Both the position numbers and the translations under genes were made by a program. This document shows, piece after piece, positions 55,062 through 64,000 of a stretch of 64,000 nt of DNA. Origin of the DNA: Amorphophallus konjac (taxonomy: Eukaryota; Streptophyta; Magnoliopsida; Alismatales; Araceae); the NCBI GenBank assembly GCA_022559845.1, contig CM040126.1, positions 227,360,641 through 227,424,640 on the forward strand, in the 5' to 3' direction. Every line of letters begins with the position of its first letter. Position 1 is the stretch's first letter. The notes beneath the pieces are model-generated. The model had not been told where the DNA came from and did not search any database. It was given only the letters and a program-made list of their open reading frames with translations.

Positions 55062-58000
55062 TGTTGTGCATGTGATTTTGATGATTACAAAATGATTTTG
55101 TTCTTGACCTTGCTTGGCCTTGTGCTTCAATGATACTTCATGTTCTTATGTGCTTGAATGATACTTCATGTTCTAGAATGAGAACATGTGCTTGAATCAT
55201 ACTTGTTCTCTTGTAATGGAGTCATGTTCTAGATTTGTAATGGAGTCATGTTCTAGAATGAGAATGAATTTGTAAAACAATACTTCTGAATGCCATCAAC
55301 ATGAATGAGTCTTTATGCTCATTTGAATGCTATCATGCTCACTTGTTTGTAATAGCTTAACTCTCACTGGAATGAGAGTCATGTTCATTTGAATACAAGT
55401 ATGCTAATCTTCTTGCATTGCAGGAACGAGTCTTGATGGACATCAGATGGAACTCAAGAGAATGCTTAACTACGTCATCTTGTTGTCCACCATTCAGAAC
55501 TTGTGTTAATTCTATCTCCATTCTTCTAAGAACCATTGGTAAGACTTGGCAATTCACATATCTTCACTTAAGTGAATTTTGGGTGAGAAAGCTACAGTAT
55601 GTTGACCCATAGTACTTGTGCATAGATATAAATGTGGTTTCATGTACCTTCTTCATGAGTCCTTAAAGTTTGAAGATGTAGGCTTTCATGCATATTCTTC
55701 TAAGTGGCCAAAGTCATGAATGTTAGTCTTTGTCATCAAGAATGCAATTTGAATGAATGTGTGTTTGAATGGTTAGCATGTTATAAACCTTCATGAGGAA
55801 TGAATGCTTCAAATTTGAATGTGGATCATGCACTTTCTACTTGAACCTCTTTAAGCTTGTGATGTGCTTGAAATATTCTTCAAGACTTTTGAGAGTTTGC
55901 TCTATATTGCTCATGCATAGCATGAATGCTTGGTCTTGTGAGCTACGCACCAAAAGCTTGATTTATTAACTTGATGTGTGAAAGACTTGCATGTAATGTA
56001 ATGTGGAAACATCTTTACAAACATGCATAGCGACATATGTGTAAGAGATCATGAGGATGCATAATGAAAATGCATATTTGCATTTGTTTGCACATGTGTG
56101 TGTTTAGGTGTTCACACTTGTCAAATTGAGTTTCATGATATGTAAGCGTATCGTGGCAAGGCTACTTGAATGATTGAGCCCCCATATCATTACATTTGCC
56201 TTAGATGCAATGGAAGATTCAAAATTCCCCAAATGCCATAGCCCGTGACTTTGTCTTTATGAAAACATTTATTTATGCAATGAGCATTTGGATGGTTGAC
56301 AAGTTATGAAGGTTCTTTTGGAAGAATCTAGTTCATGAGCTCTTAACTTTCACACATGTGGTAACCTCATACTCTTGTGTTTCTACAGGTCCAAAGATGG
56401 TTCTTAAACCCTCTCATGTCAATTGGATGATGGTAACATCTAACCATCTTTATGTCAAGTTCCAGGTTGTTTTCATGCACATCTTTCATGAGATCTTAAT
56501 GCATTGATGGTGGTTCATGCATTTCTCAAATGAGATTTCTTGGACTGTTAAAGTCAAGACTTTTGGTTGCCTTGTGATGGACTAATGATTAATTCAATGT
56601 GAGCATTAATGAAACCATCATGCTTATGGAAAGGCTCATAATGTTCAATGAAAGTGCTCATTCAACTTGCATATGTTCATGCATATTCTTATTGTGATCC
56701 TTGTGGCCAAAGATGCTAATTACACATTAAAGCTTCCATGACATTGCATTTGGTCATACATGTTTTGGTTGGTTAAATTGAGAAGACAAATACATGTTTA
56801 AATGGTTCAATGATGTGTTTTAATGTCAGCATGTTCATAGTGTTGTTGCTTGATGCAAAGATTTTGATTCTCAACTAACCACTTGCTTTTTCATGTTTTC
56901 AGGATGAAAATACATGGTTAATCTACATGGGGTTATGGTAACATTTAAACATTTATTTCCCCATGATTTCATGTTGATTTAATAGTGTTTTGTAGGCCTT
57001 TCTAGCATGGGTCGACCCATTGGGTCGACCCCTACGTGTTCTGGACCAAACAGAACACAGAAAATTGACCCTGTGTGCATGGGTCGACCCATGGGGTCGA
57101 CCCATGAAAATTGGGTTGTTTTTCTGCTTCTGGCCGCCTTCAGGTTCCCTGGGGGTCGACCCATGGGGTCGACCCATCCCGGCACGGGATTCTCGGGAGC
57201 TTCCGAAACCCTATGGAATCATATCTAAAGTTTACCAAAATACCCCCAAATGGTTACTAATGTTATTGGGGGGTTTCTAACATGTATTGGGAGGGTTTTA
57301 TGTGTCTTTTGTCCACTCCACTATATATATGAATGTAAACTCCGAATTTGTAAGTAGAGAAGCCCTAATGTATCTTGTTCTATCTTGTAGGTGGAGAAAA
57401 GGTGCAAAGCAACCAAGGAGCTCTTGAGGAAGGGTTATCATCTACATCCATGGAGATTTGGAGCTCATGGTAGAAGAAGAAAAGAAGCGTAACGACGAGA
57501 GGAACGCGAGGACGCTCAAATCGCGGCCATCCGACATTGAGCCAAGAAGATCCGGAGTCTTTCTTGAAGCGGGAGCTTCATACATGCCTTATCTTCTTTG
57601 ATTCATTCTCTAGAGTTTGTTTGGGGCTCAATGCATCTATTTGTCTTAGATTCTTAAATTTCTGGAAGGATATTCTGTGTGGGTGTTCGGAGAAAGGGGT
57701 CTCCGAGTGATTGGTTGATGCGGGTGCATTGTTTTGTGCGGAGCATATCCGCGTGTGTGCTTGGGCATTTTGTGGGGTTTGTTCCCCGTGTGTGATTGGG
57801 AGATTTCTCCCGTGTGATTGTGTAGGCTTCGTCCTACGTGTGGGTGTTGGAGCTTGGCTCCGTGTGTGTGTGGGGTTTAATCCCCGGGCTATTTTATACA
57901 GCAGTGAAGCCTCACCGGTTTGGTGAGGGGTGGACGTAGGGTGCCCGTCGCGGTCCCGAACCACCTTAAAAATCCCTGTGTTTTGTGGCTTGCATTGTGG

Positions 58001-58229
58001 TTTGTGTTGTGGTGGTTTATGTTATCGTTCTTATCTCATTATCCTTTCGAGTGAGAACGGTGAGATTGAGAGAATCAAGTCTATTCCAATTAGTTTAAAT
58101 TCCTCACTCTTGCTAATCTTGCTAATTCCGCTGTAAGGTAGTAAATAGTTTTAATTGGACATAATTTTAGTGGAGGGTTCTATTCACCCCCCCTCTAGAA
58201 CCGTGTTCCTGCACTACGGGACCCCAACA
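55062..58229 (+). repeat. 3' LTR of element D (3168 bp)
   Basis: Almost identical to 47337-50536 apart from scattered single-base changes and the missing 32-bp palindrome unit near 57104. Confidence 0.9.
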
Positions 58230-58234
58230 ATTTG
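58230..58234 (+). repeat. Target-site duplication ATTTG, right copy
   Basis: Matches 47332-47336. Confidence 0.9.
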
Positions 58235-58870
58235 CATTCATGGCATGCATTGCATTCATTTTCCTTTATCATTTGCCTATTTAATAAGGCTTACCCCCTT
58301 GACCAAAAATCAAGAGCTGGTCATTTCCTAACTTGCTACATGCAAAGGGTTAAGCCTAAAATAGATATGTTTCTCTGTTGGTGCATGTGCAGGGGCAAGT
58401 TGAAGACAAGATCCAGCATTTCTATGACTGCACGGTCCCCTTTCGACCGTGTAATTCCTTCCAATGGTGAACCTCCGACCGTTCAATCATCCATACGGCC
58501 TCGTGCAGACCGTTCCATTCTTTAGCACCTTCATGGATCAACGGTCTGCATTAAGACCATTCATAAGCCACAACGGCGCACTTCTGACCATTCTAGTGCT
58601 TCCACGGTCCCGTGATAGGCCGTTCACCTCTCATAAGGTCCTTGTTCTTAATTATGCCGTTGATCTTGTACACGGCTTTGGTCTGGCCGTTCAAGTCATG
58701 GAGCGGTTAGATCTTAACCATTTATTCAACTGAGCGGTCTCTTACTGGCCGTTTTCATCCTGAGATCCTGCCTCAAGCTCATTCAATCACGTGCAAGAGA
58801 AGGCCAAAACTCAAGCTTTATTCATTCAAACCAATTCATTCATTCATATATCAAAGTTCCAACATTCATT
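58235..58870 (+). other. Continuation of the element C 3' region with palindrome cluster
   Basis: Follows the A-rich array after D is removed. ACGGTC-type palindromes lie at 58432-58450 (7-bp spacer), 58541-58560 and 58604-58623 (8-bp spacer), with more half-sites up to 58755. ORFs here are not convincing. Confidence 0.5.
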
Positions 58871-58902
58871 TTCCATATCGAGCATCATGAACGAAAAAGA
58901 AA

Positions 58903-60365
58903 TCACTCAATCCTCAAACAGGCATACCCGCGAGGCCTAATCTCTCTCAGCTCTCTCACATATGCCTGGCGCATCTCTGAAACCTCTGCTACTTCCACCG
59001 GTAGGGTGAGCACCCTACTAACCTCCCACATGATCAGGGCACTCCTGACTGCCTGCTTGTCCTCCTCTATACCAATCCTTCTTGCCTGTAGTGTGGGAAG
59101 GTGGGGTAGTGCTGGAAGAATGGTCCTAGGTATTCCAACCTGTAGGTAGCACCGGTGCGGGCTATACATCGCCAGTGCAATGTCGCTCATGAGCCTCAGA
59201 TCTAAGCCTGGCCTCCTAGGAAGTCTGACTATAGTGTCGTGGAGGAATTCAGGGCGCATCACGAACCGCTCCAGGGGCAAGGTGTTGATGTAGAGTCGCC
59301 ACTCGTCCCTAGTCTTCTTTTCTGCTGTTCTGCACTCTACCTGCGGGGAGAACCTGAAGGCGCCACCTATGAAGAACAATGGATGGCTCCCGAAAATCTG
59401 ACTGACTGAAGTGATATCCTCCTTATGAATGAATTTCATCCTGACACCCATCCAGCACTCTTGGAGTATCATAGAACCAAAGAGTGGACCCTCTAGAGCA
59501 GTGGAACTAAGGCCTTCATACAAGTAGGCAAGGACGGCCTGGGAAATAGAAAGACCCTGCCATAGACCACTAATGGTGCTAAGGATAGGAGTATCTAACA
59601 CATGGTCAACATAGGGGAACATGATGGCCCCGCACAGGCAAATAGACACGGCCTTAGCTATGGCCTCATACCATCCGCATTTATTCTTACAATGAGCAAC
59701 CACCCACTGGCTAAGAGGAAGAAGATGGATCTGATGTGGGCCTATAAAGGTGCGGATGTCCTTACTATTTGGTATAAACTGTCCCAAGATAAGGCTAGGG
59801 TCTATAGGGGCAACAGTATGACACACTAAGTCCTCCTCACCCACTTTGGACCTAGGAAAGGAAAAATAGGTCTCTACCTCCTATAGTAGGACAGTGGCCT
59901 CAAAAGAAGGGAAAATGAATGTATGGGTTTGAGGATGCCAGATTTCTACCAGGGCTGAGATACTGTGCCAGTCTAAGGACAATTTGGGGTAGTTTTTGCC
60001 TAGCACTAAGAGTGGGTGTAGGTGCCAAGACTTTAAGATGGATATCACTGCTATGGATAACTCGCGGATCATAGGAGCCATCCACTTTAAGGTAGAGTGT
60101 CGTCTCTGGCCGGGAGAAGCTGAAAGAAAAAAGGAAGAGAAGAGAGAGGAAGAGCATTTAAACTTTCGAAGGAATTGATGTGAATTGAATGAAATTGAAT
60201 TGAACGAAATTGAATTGAACATGAACTTACATCTCTCATGGGGTTAGAGCTCAAATGCCCCAGGATGGTGGTCAGCCGTTGTAGCACGCCGTGCACCTTT
60301 TTAGCCGACTTTGGACCTTGGTAAGCCACCTCTCCCATGGAGCTCCCTTCAAAAGCCTTTTTCAT
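58903..60365 (-). pseudogene. DUF7745-like plant transposon-associated protein, two exons
   Basis: Proposed exon 1 is 60231-60365 (ATG at 60365, MKKAFEGSSMGEV) with donor GAGAT/GTAAGT. For exon 2 the acceptor GGCCAG/AGACGA ending the exon at 60105 keeps frame; the more canonical CTTTCAG at 60120 does not. Exon 2 runs to 58903. The core resembles the plant DUF7745 family: ALVEIWHPQTHTFIFPSFEATVLL, then a TAG at 59881-59883, then EVETYF, followed by the Leu-rich part with SLILGQFI ... CKNKCGWYEAIAKAV. The family is of unknown function, often repeated and linked to mobile elements. Length would be about 445 residues. The TAG makes it a pseudogene. It lies antisense to element C. Confidence 0.55.
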
Positions 60366-60900
60366 GATGCTTCGATGAAGAGTGGCAAGAGTTTCAAGGT
60401 TTAAAAGAGGGTTGAGGTGTGAGCCACGAATTTAGACTTCCCTCCTACTTATAGAGCCGGTTTAGGACCCTAAACCAACTAGAATTGAGCTAGGATAAGT
60501 TCTACATCGGGTTAGGATAGAGGTTGGGTCGGTTTGGGGTGTTTATCCTCGGGTTGGGACTCTCCATGAGGGTCCCGATTGGACTCCTAGTGCGTGGAAT
60601 TGCGCGGTCTATCGATAGACCTCTCTGGTCAATGAGCGATCGGATAGAGACCGTTCCATATGTTCTATATAGTTCGTATCTCGGCACCTGAACGGTCTCA
60701 TATAGGCCGCTCTGTTCAACACACGGTCAAGGACGAACCGTCCTATCCTTTCAACAGACGATATTGGGCCGTTTAGTTGCTTCTATGGGTTCTGGCCGAA
60801 TTGTTTTCAATGGTCTAAAGGAAGGCCGCGTAGGGTGTTTGGGCGGTCCTGTGGAAGACCGTTTAGAGATCTGAAACCTTATCTTTTAATCCTTTTGCAC
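60366..60900 (-). promoter_or_regulatory. Putative promoter of the DUF7745-like gene
   Basis: On the minus strand a TATAAG box (plus 60448-60453) lies about 85 bp upstream of the ATG, in the context CTCTATAAG as in LTR E (CTCTATAAATA). Upstream are palindromes at 60604-60623 (GCGGTC-TATCGATA-GACCTC, with a perfect 16-bp core) and 60843-60862, plus several half-sites. Confidence 0.5.
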
Positions 60901-60919
60901 CAATGACACCCAACCTATG

Positions 60920-61265
60920 GAGTCTCTCCCTCTCTCACTCAATTTGTTTGGCGTCTCTCTCACTCGATTTGTTTGGCGTCTCTCTCTCACTCAATTTGTT
61001 TGGCGTCTCTCTCTCACTCAATTTGTTTGACATCTCTTTCTCACTCAAAATTATTTGGCATCTCCCTCTCACCCACTCTCACACCCACTCGGAGTCGTCT
61101 CTCCCACTCACTCATGTCGTGTCATCTCTCGCTCTCTCGTGTCGTCTATCTCTCACGCTCTCACCCTCTCTCACACCCACTTAGAGTCGTCTCTCCCACT
61201 CACTCATGTCGTGTCATCTCTCGCTCTCTCGTGTCGTCTATCTCTCACGCGTGTCCCTCTCACTC
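60920..61265 (+). repeat. CT-rich minisatellite
   Basis: Four copies of a unit of about 27 bp (CTCTCTCACTCAATTTGTTTGGCGT, shown here as type: CTCACTCAATTTGTTTGG) at 60930-61055, then about two copies of a longer unit (about 95-100 bp) with ACTCATGTCGTGTCATCTC. It separates the two antisense genes. Confidence 0.75.
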
Positions 61266-61286
61266 GTGTCAAGTTAGTAGTCATAG

Positions 61287-63737
61287 TTAGTTAGTTAGTG
61301 TCAAGCATTTGAATTCATTCATACATTCAAAATCAAACCAAAAACATATCATATCACTATCATGCCCATATGTACAAAAAGTCCATGTTGAAGTACAAAA
61401 GTCAGGCATGTCCCTCTCCTCTGGCCTGTCACTGTCACTGGCACCCTCATGCCTCTTTGGTGGAGGCATCGCCGAGGTAGCCTCCTCGTGGTGTCGTCGG
61501 CGCCGCTCCTCCTCATTCCTCCGGTGGCCGGAGGAACCTGTGAAGTAACTCCTCATGGAGCCGTGAGTGTCGTGGCTACCGCTCGGGGCTGCTCTGCTAC
61601 GCTCCCGACTCACCTCTCTGAGGCCCTCCACTAGCCCCTCCAGCTTCGCCACTTGAAGCCGATATCGCTCCGCCTTGGATCGGTACCGCTCCGCCTCTCC
61701 AGCACTGGCCCGGAACCGCTCCAACTCGGCCCGAAGGAGTGCAGTCTCTACTGCGTCCGCTGGTCGGCTCCGAGCTAACTCTTCCCGGAGCTGGACCGTC
61801 TCCTCCCTCAGCCGGGCACTCTCGCCCAGCGCAGGTGTCAGCTGGACCGCCTGCACACATGCATCATTGTTAGTTAATTGCATTCATAATAATCATAAGC
61901 ATTAAGGAAAAGTGTAGTGTACCCTCTCAGTGAGCGCCACCTCAGCCACCTTTGCCCGTGCTACCATCCGCGTGAAATCGACAACTCGCACCGCTCGGTC
62001 TGCAGGGGTCTGTGAGGAAGAAGAAGGAGCGTCGGCCCCCTGTCACAGGGTCCCCTCAACTCGCTGCATGTAAAACTCTAGGTCAGTTAGTTCATGGCAT
62101 AACCATTAATCAGTGCATAATTAAGAGTTTAGGGTTCAGGAAAACTCACCAATAGGGCAAGGGCCTGTCGGGCGTCGTCGCGCCCTCGGATCGTGGAGTG
62201 GAGGAGCCCCTGCAACTCTGCAATCCATCCCTCGGGGTCGATCTACATTTAGGAAGTCCAAACATCAGTGCATAATCATATAGAAAGCTTAATAGAAAGC
62301 ATTTAGAGTTTAGAAGTCGTACCGGTCGGCGGGCACCACGGAACACCTGGTCCCGGTAGTGCCTGGCGCACGCAGTGTAGTATGCCGTGTCACTCTCCGC
62401 CCGGGCGGTCACAACCCGCCCGAGTGTTGTACATTCAGCGATCTGCTCTGCAGCTCGCTCCCTCCAGTCAAGCACCGTCGCCACACCTCGCGGGTGTCGC
62501 CCCACGCGCTCCCCCGGCTTCTCCGGCCCCGGGAACTCTATTGCTAGCTGATGGACGCCAATCATCCTCATCACCAGTCTGAAGTGGAGTGGCTCCACTA
62601 CATTCATGCAGTGAAGCCACACATCGCGTCCAGAGAAGGCGAGGGCCCCCACTACCCAGGGCTGGCCCTCGTGCCCCTCGCCCTCATAAGGTGTCCACCG
62701 CACCTGTCACATAAGAAGTCTCATTAGCACCACAAGCATATAGAACTACATTTAATTAAAGAGTCAGAGTTTAGAATCATACTGAGGTGTACGGTAGGGT
62801 GTCCACATCATCCTGGAGCCCTCAAACCTGTCTCCGAAGGCCTCCGGTCTCCCGCGGTGTGGTCCACCTCCTGGCAATCGGTAGGAGCTCAGGGTGAGTC
62901 TCCTCGCCTCTCCACAGCCCACATAGTCGCACGTAGGCCCACACCTGCATTGCATTTCACCAAATGTCAGCATGAAGCACATGTAGGAAGCATATAAGAG
63001 TTGCATAACTAGTCGAATCATACCTGGAGAAGAGGGGAGAACCCGCCAAGCATGGTCCGACGGCTGGTCGAGCTCAAGCTTTCGAACAGAAATGCTAAGG
63101 CCGCAGCTCGTCACGCGTAGTCACCCACGTGGCCTAGGTCCTCGAGTAGCGGAAGAAAGTGACAGCTGATCACGTCTGCACGCGTCGCGAAAAGGAGTCA
63201 TCCGAACAGTAGCATCAAGAATCTCCTCAACACTCGATCTGCCTCCGGTCCCGCCTCCGCTGCAACTCGCAGACGAACCCGGTCTACCAGCCTCTGGAGG
63301 TGATGCTCGGGCAGCTCCCTTGTCGCGATCCCCGCACGTCATAGCCCGAGGCTGTCCTACAGCAGCGCCCGAGTAAAGGTCGTGGACTGCCGCTCTGGAT
63401 GAAGCAGCTCGAATCCCAGGAGCTCCTGGGCCATCTCCCGGTAGTCGGGGTACGTCCTCCCGCTAACCGGGTACCCATGCATGCGCAGACCCATAATCCG
63501 AGCCACGTCCTCTAACGTGGGGACCATGTGCCCCCACGGAAAGAGAAATGTGCGACTCATTGGATCCCAGTGGTCGTGCAGAGCATAGAGTAGCGGTGTG
63601 TCAAACCGACTCACCTCTATGCTTAGGAACTCCGAGAACCCCATGGCTACTATCCTCTCACGCTGAAAGTTGGGCAGTGCCAGATACACTGCCTGGACCT
63701 CCAGCCATGAGATGCGGGTCCTACGCTTTCCCTGCAT
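61287..63737 (-). pseudogene. Plant mobile domain (PMD / MAIN-like) protein pseudogene, six exons
   Basis: Exons 63024-63737, 62783-62944, 62323-62703, 62150-62242, 61923-62063 and 61287-61850 join with GT-AG sites, all in phase 0, giving about 683 codons. Exon 1 shows the PMD signature HDHWDPMSRTFLFPWGHMVPTLEDVARIMGL and ALAFLFESLSSTSRR. Exons 2-3 have VRWTPYEGEG, VWLHCMNVVEPLHFRLVMR and IEFPGPEKPGERVGR. Exon 6 adds a charged coiled coil (LREETVQLREEL ... AERYRSKAERYRLQ) and an Arg/His-rich tail. Premature stops: TAG 63357, TGA 63339, 63198, 63111, 62822, 62043, each one transition from a sense codon. The true first exon may lie beyond 63737, since an acceptor-like ATGCAG precedes GGAAAGCG there. 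PMD proteins act in silencing or meristem maintenance, and many copies are carried by transposons. Confidence 0.75.
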
Positions 63738-64000
63738 TCATCCACATAATTGCATACGTTTCATTTATTCATTTCATTCAATAAATAAGTGGAAAGAAAA
63801 ATAAATAAAAATTACACTTATTGCCAAAAGAGCGGTTCCCCATGGACCGCTCTACATCGTGCACGGCCCAGTTCGGGCCGCTCAGGTTTCCAGTCTTCCA
63901 CCCAACTATGGCTCCCTCAAAGCCGCTCAGTTCTTCCACGGTAACCAGCCTACCTTGCTACTCCCTTTTTAGCCCCTCATTTCCTGGACTAGCACGGCTT
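63738..64000. other. Window end: AT-rich spacer and palindrome cluster
   Basis: No gene. GCGGTT-N7-GACCGC at 63832-63850 and further half-sites (GGCCGCTC, GCCGCTCAG) continue the ACGGTC-type motif family. Confidence 0.5.

Larger units (their letters stand above)
47337..58229 (+). mobile_element. Element D: gag-only SIRE-like Copia element (10.9 kb)
   Basis: LTRs of 3200 bp (47337-50536) and 3168 bp (55062-58229) that are nearly identical, TGTTG...CAACA ends, iMet primer site, polypurine tract and ATTTG duplication make it a complete insertion. The only coding region is gag (50610-52904). No protease, integrase, RT or RNase H motif occurs in the 2.1 kb between gag and polypurine tract. It must rely on enzymes of an autonomous relative. 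Confidence 0.9.
18776..58870 (+). mobile_element. Element C: degenerate Tat-like Ty3/Gypsy element, host of three insertions
   Basis: Plus-strand order is gag (18776-20205), protease (20206-21381), [solo LTR], G-patch (24106-25017), RT and RNase H (25018-26892), second RNase H start (26893-27097), [elements F and G], second RNase H end (44567), integrase (to 46302), 3' non-coding region (46303-47336), [element D], more 3' region (58235-58870). The second RNase H before the integrase marks the Tat lineage. No LTR of C is found: the left end is cut at 18775 and no TGTTGACA was seen on the right. The right limit is a guess. Confidence 0.75.

Noticed and set aside
61287..61883. Treating the 198-codon coiled-coil ORF as an independent gene
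   Set aside because: It is preceded by an acceptor site at 61851 and joins in frame to upstream PMD exons.

Overview
The window reads as heterochromatic or intergenic DNA of a flowering plant (or another seed plant). Plant-type LTR retrotransposons fill nearly all of it. The Copia and Tekay-like elements have initiator-Met-tRNA primer sites. Two plant-specific transposon-associated gene families (a DUF7745-like protein and a plant mobile domain protein) sit at the right end, both in antisense and both broken by premature stops. I see no tRNA, rRNA, CRISPR array or ordinary housekeeping gene. Species cannot be told from the sequence.

Layout. 1-5630: 3' part of a Tat-like Ty3/Gypsy element (A) with its 3' LTR. 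5631-7395: fragment of a minus-strand Tekay-type LTR. 7396-8381: fragment of a minus-strand SIRE-like Copia element. 8382-8863: tail of a LINE with an RNase H domain. 8864-11460: 5' LTR and leader of a Tat-like element (E). 11461-18775: minus-strand Tat-like element (B), 5'-truncated and without reverse transcriptase. 18776 onward: plus-strand Tat-like gag-pro-pol (C), meeting B head-to-head inside gag. C is split by three insertions with exact 5-bp target duplications: a solo Copia LTR (21382-24100, TAAGC), a Tekay-type element F (27098-44561, CATCC) and a SIRE-like element D (47337-58229, ATTTG). F carries in its own 3' LTR a further Tekay element G (33286-42999, minus strand, CCTCT). After D, the 3' region of C resumes (58235-58870). 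It is followed by the DUF7745-like gene (58903-60365), a minisatellite and the plant mobile domain pseudogene (61287-63737).

How the parts relate. Removing the insertions computationally restores the frame of C at both coding junctions, so the order of events is clear: C is older than the solo LTR, F and D, and F is older than G. C and the plant mobile domain gene decayed mainly by stops explainable as single C-to-T or G-to-A changes, as expected for methylated repeats. Three lineages each contribute a member that keeps gag sequence but has no reverse transcriptase: B (Tat), F (Tekay; gag fused in frame to an integrase C-terminus and chromodomain) and D (SIRE-like; gag with five zinc knuckles). 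Only C and G carry a recognisable pol, and G is the least damaged.

The most unusual signal is regulatory. Several LTR families carry their own array of short motifs upstream of the TATA box: a 20-bp palindrome of consensus ACGGTCTATCGATAGACCGT in A, B and E; ACCGAC-containing repeats in the Copia LTRs; and paired GGGTCGACCC palindromes at a constant 13-bp spacing in D. The ACGGTC palindrome also lies upstream of the DUF7745-like gene and beside the mobile domain gene.
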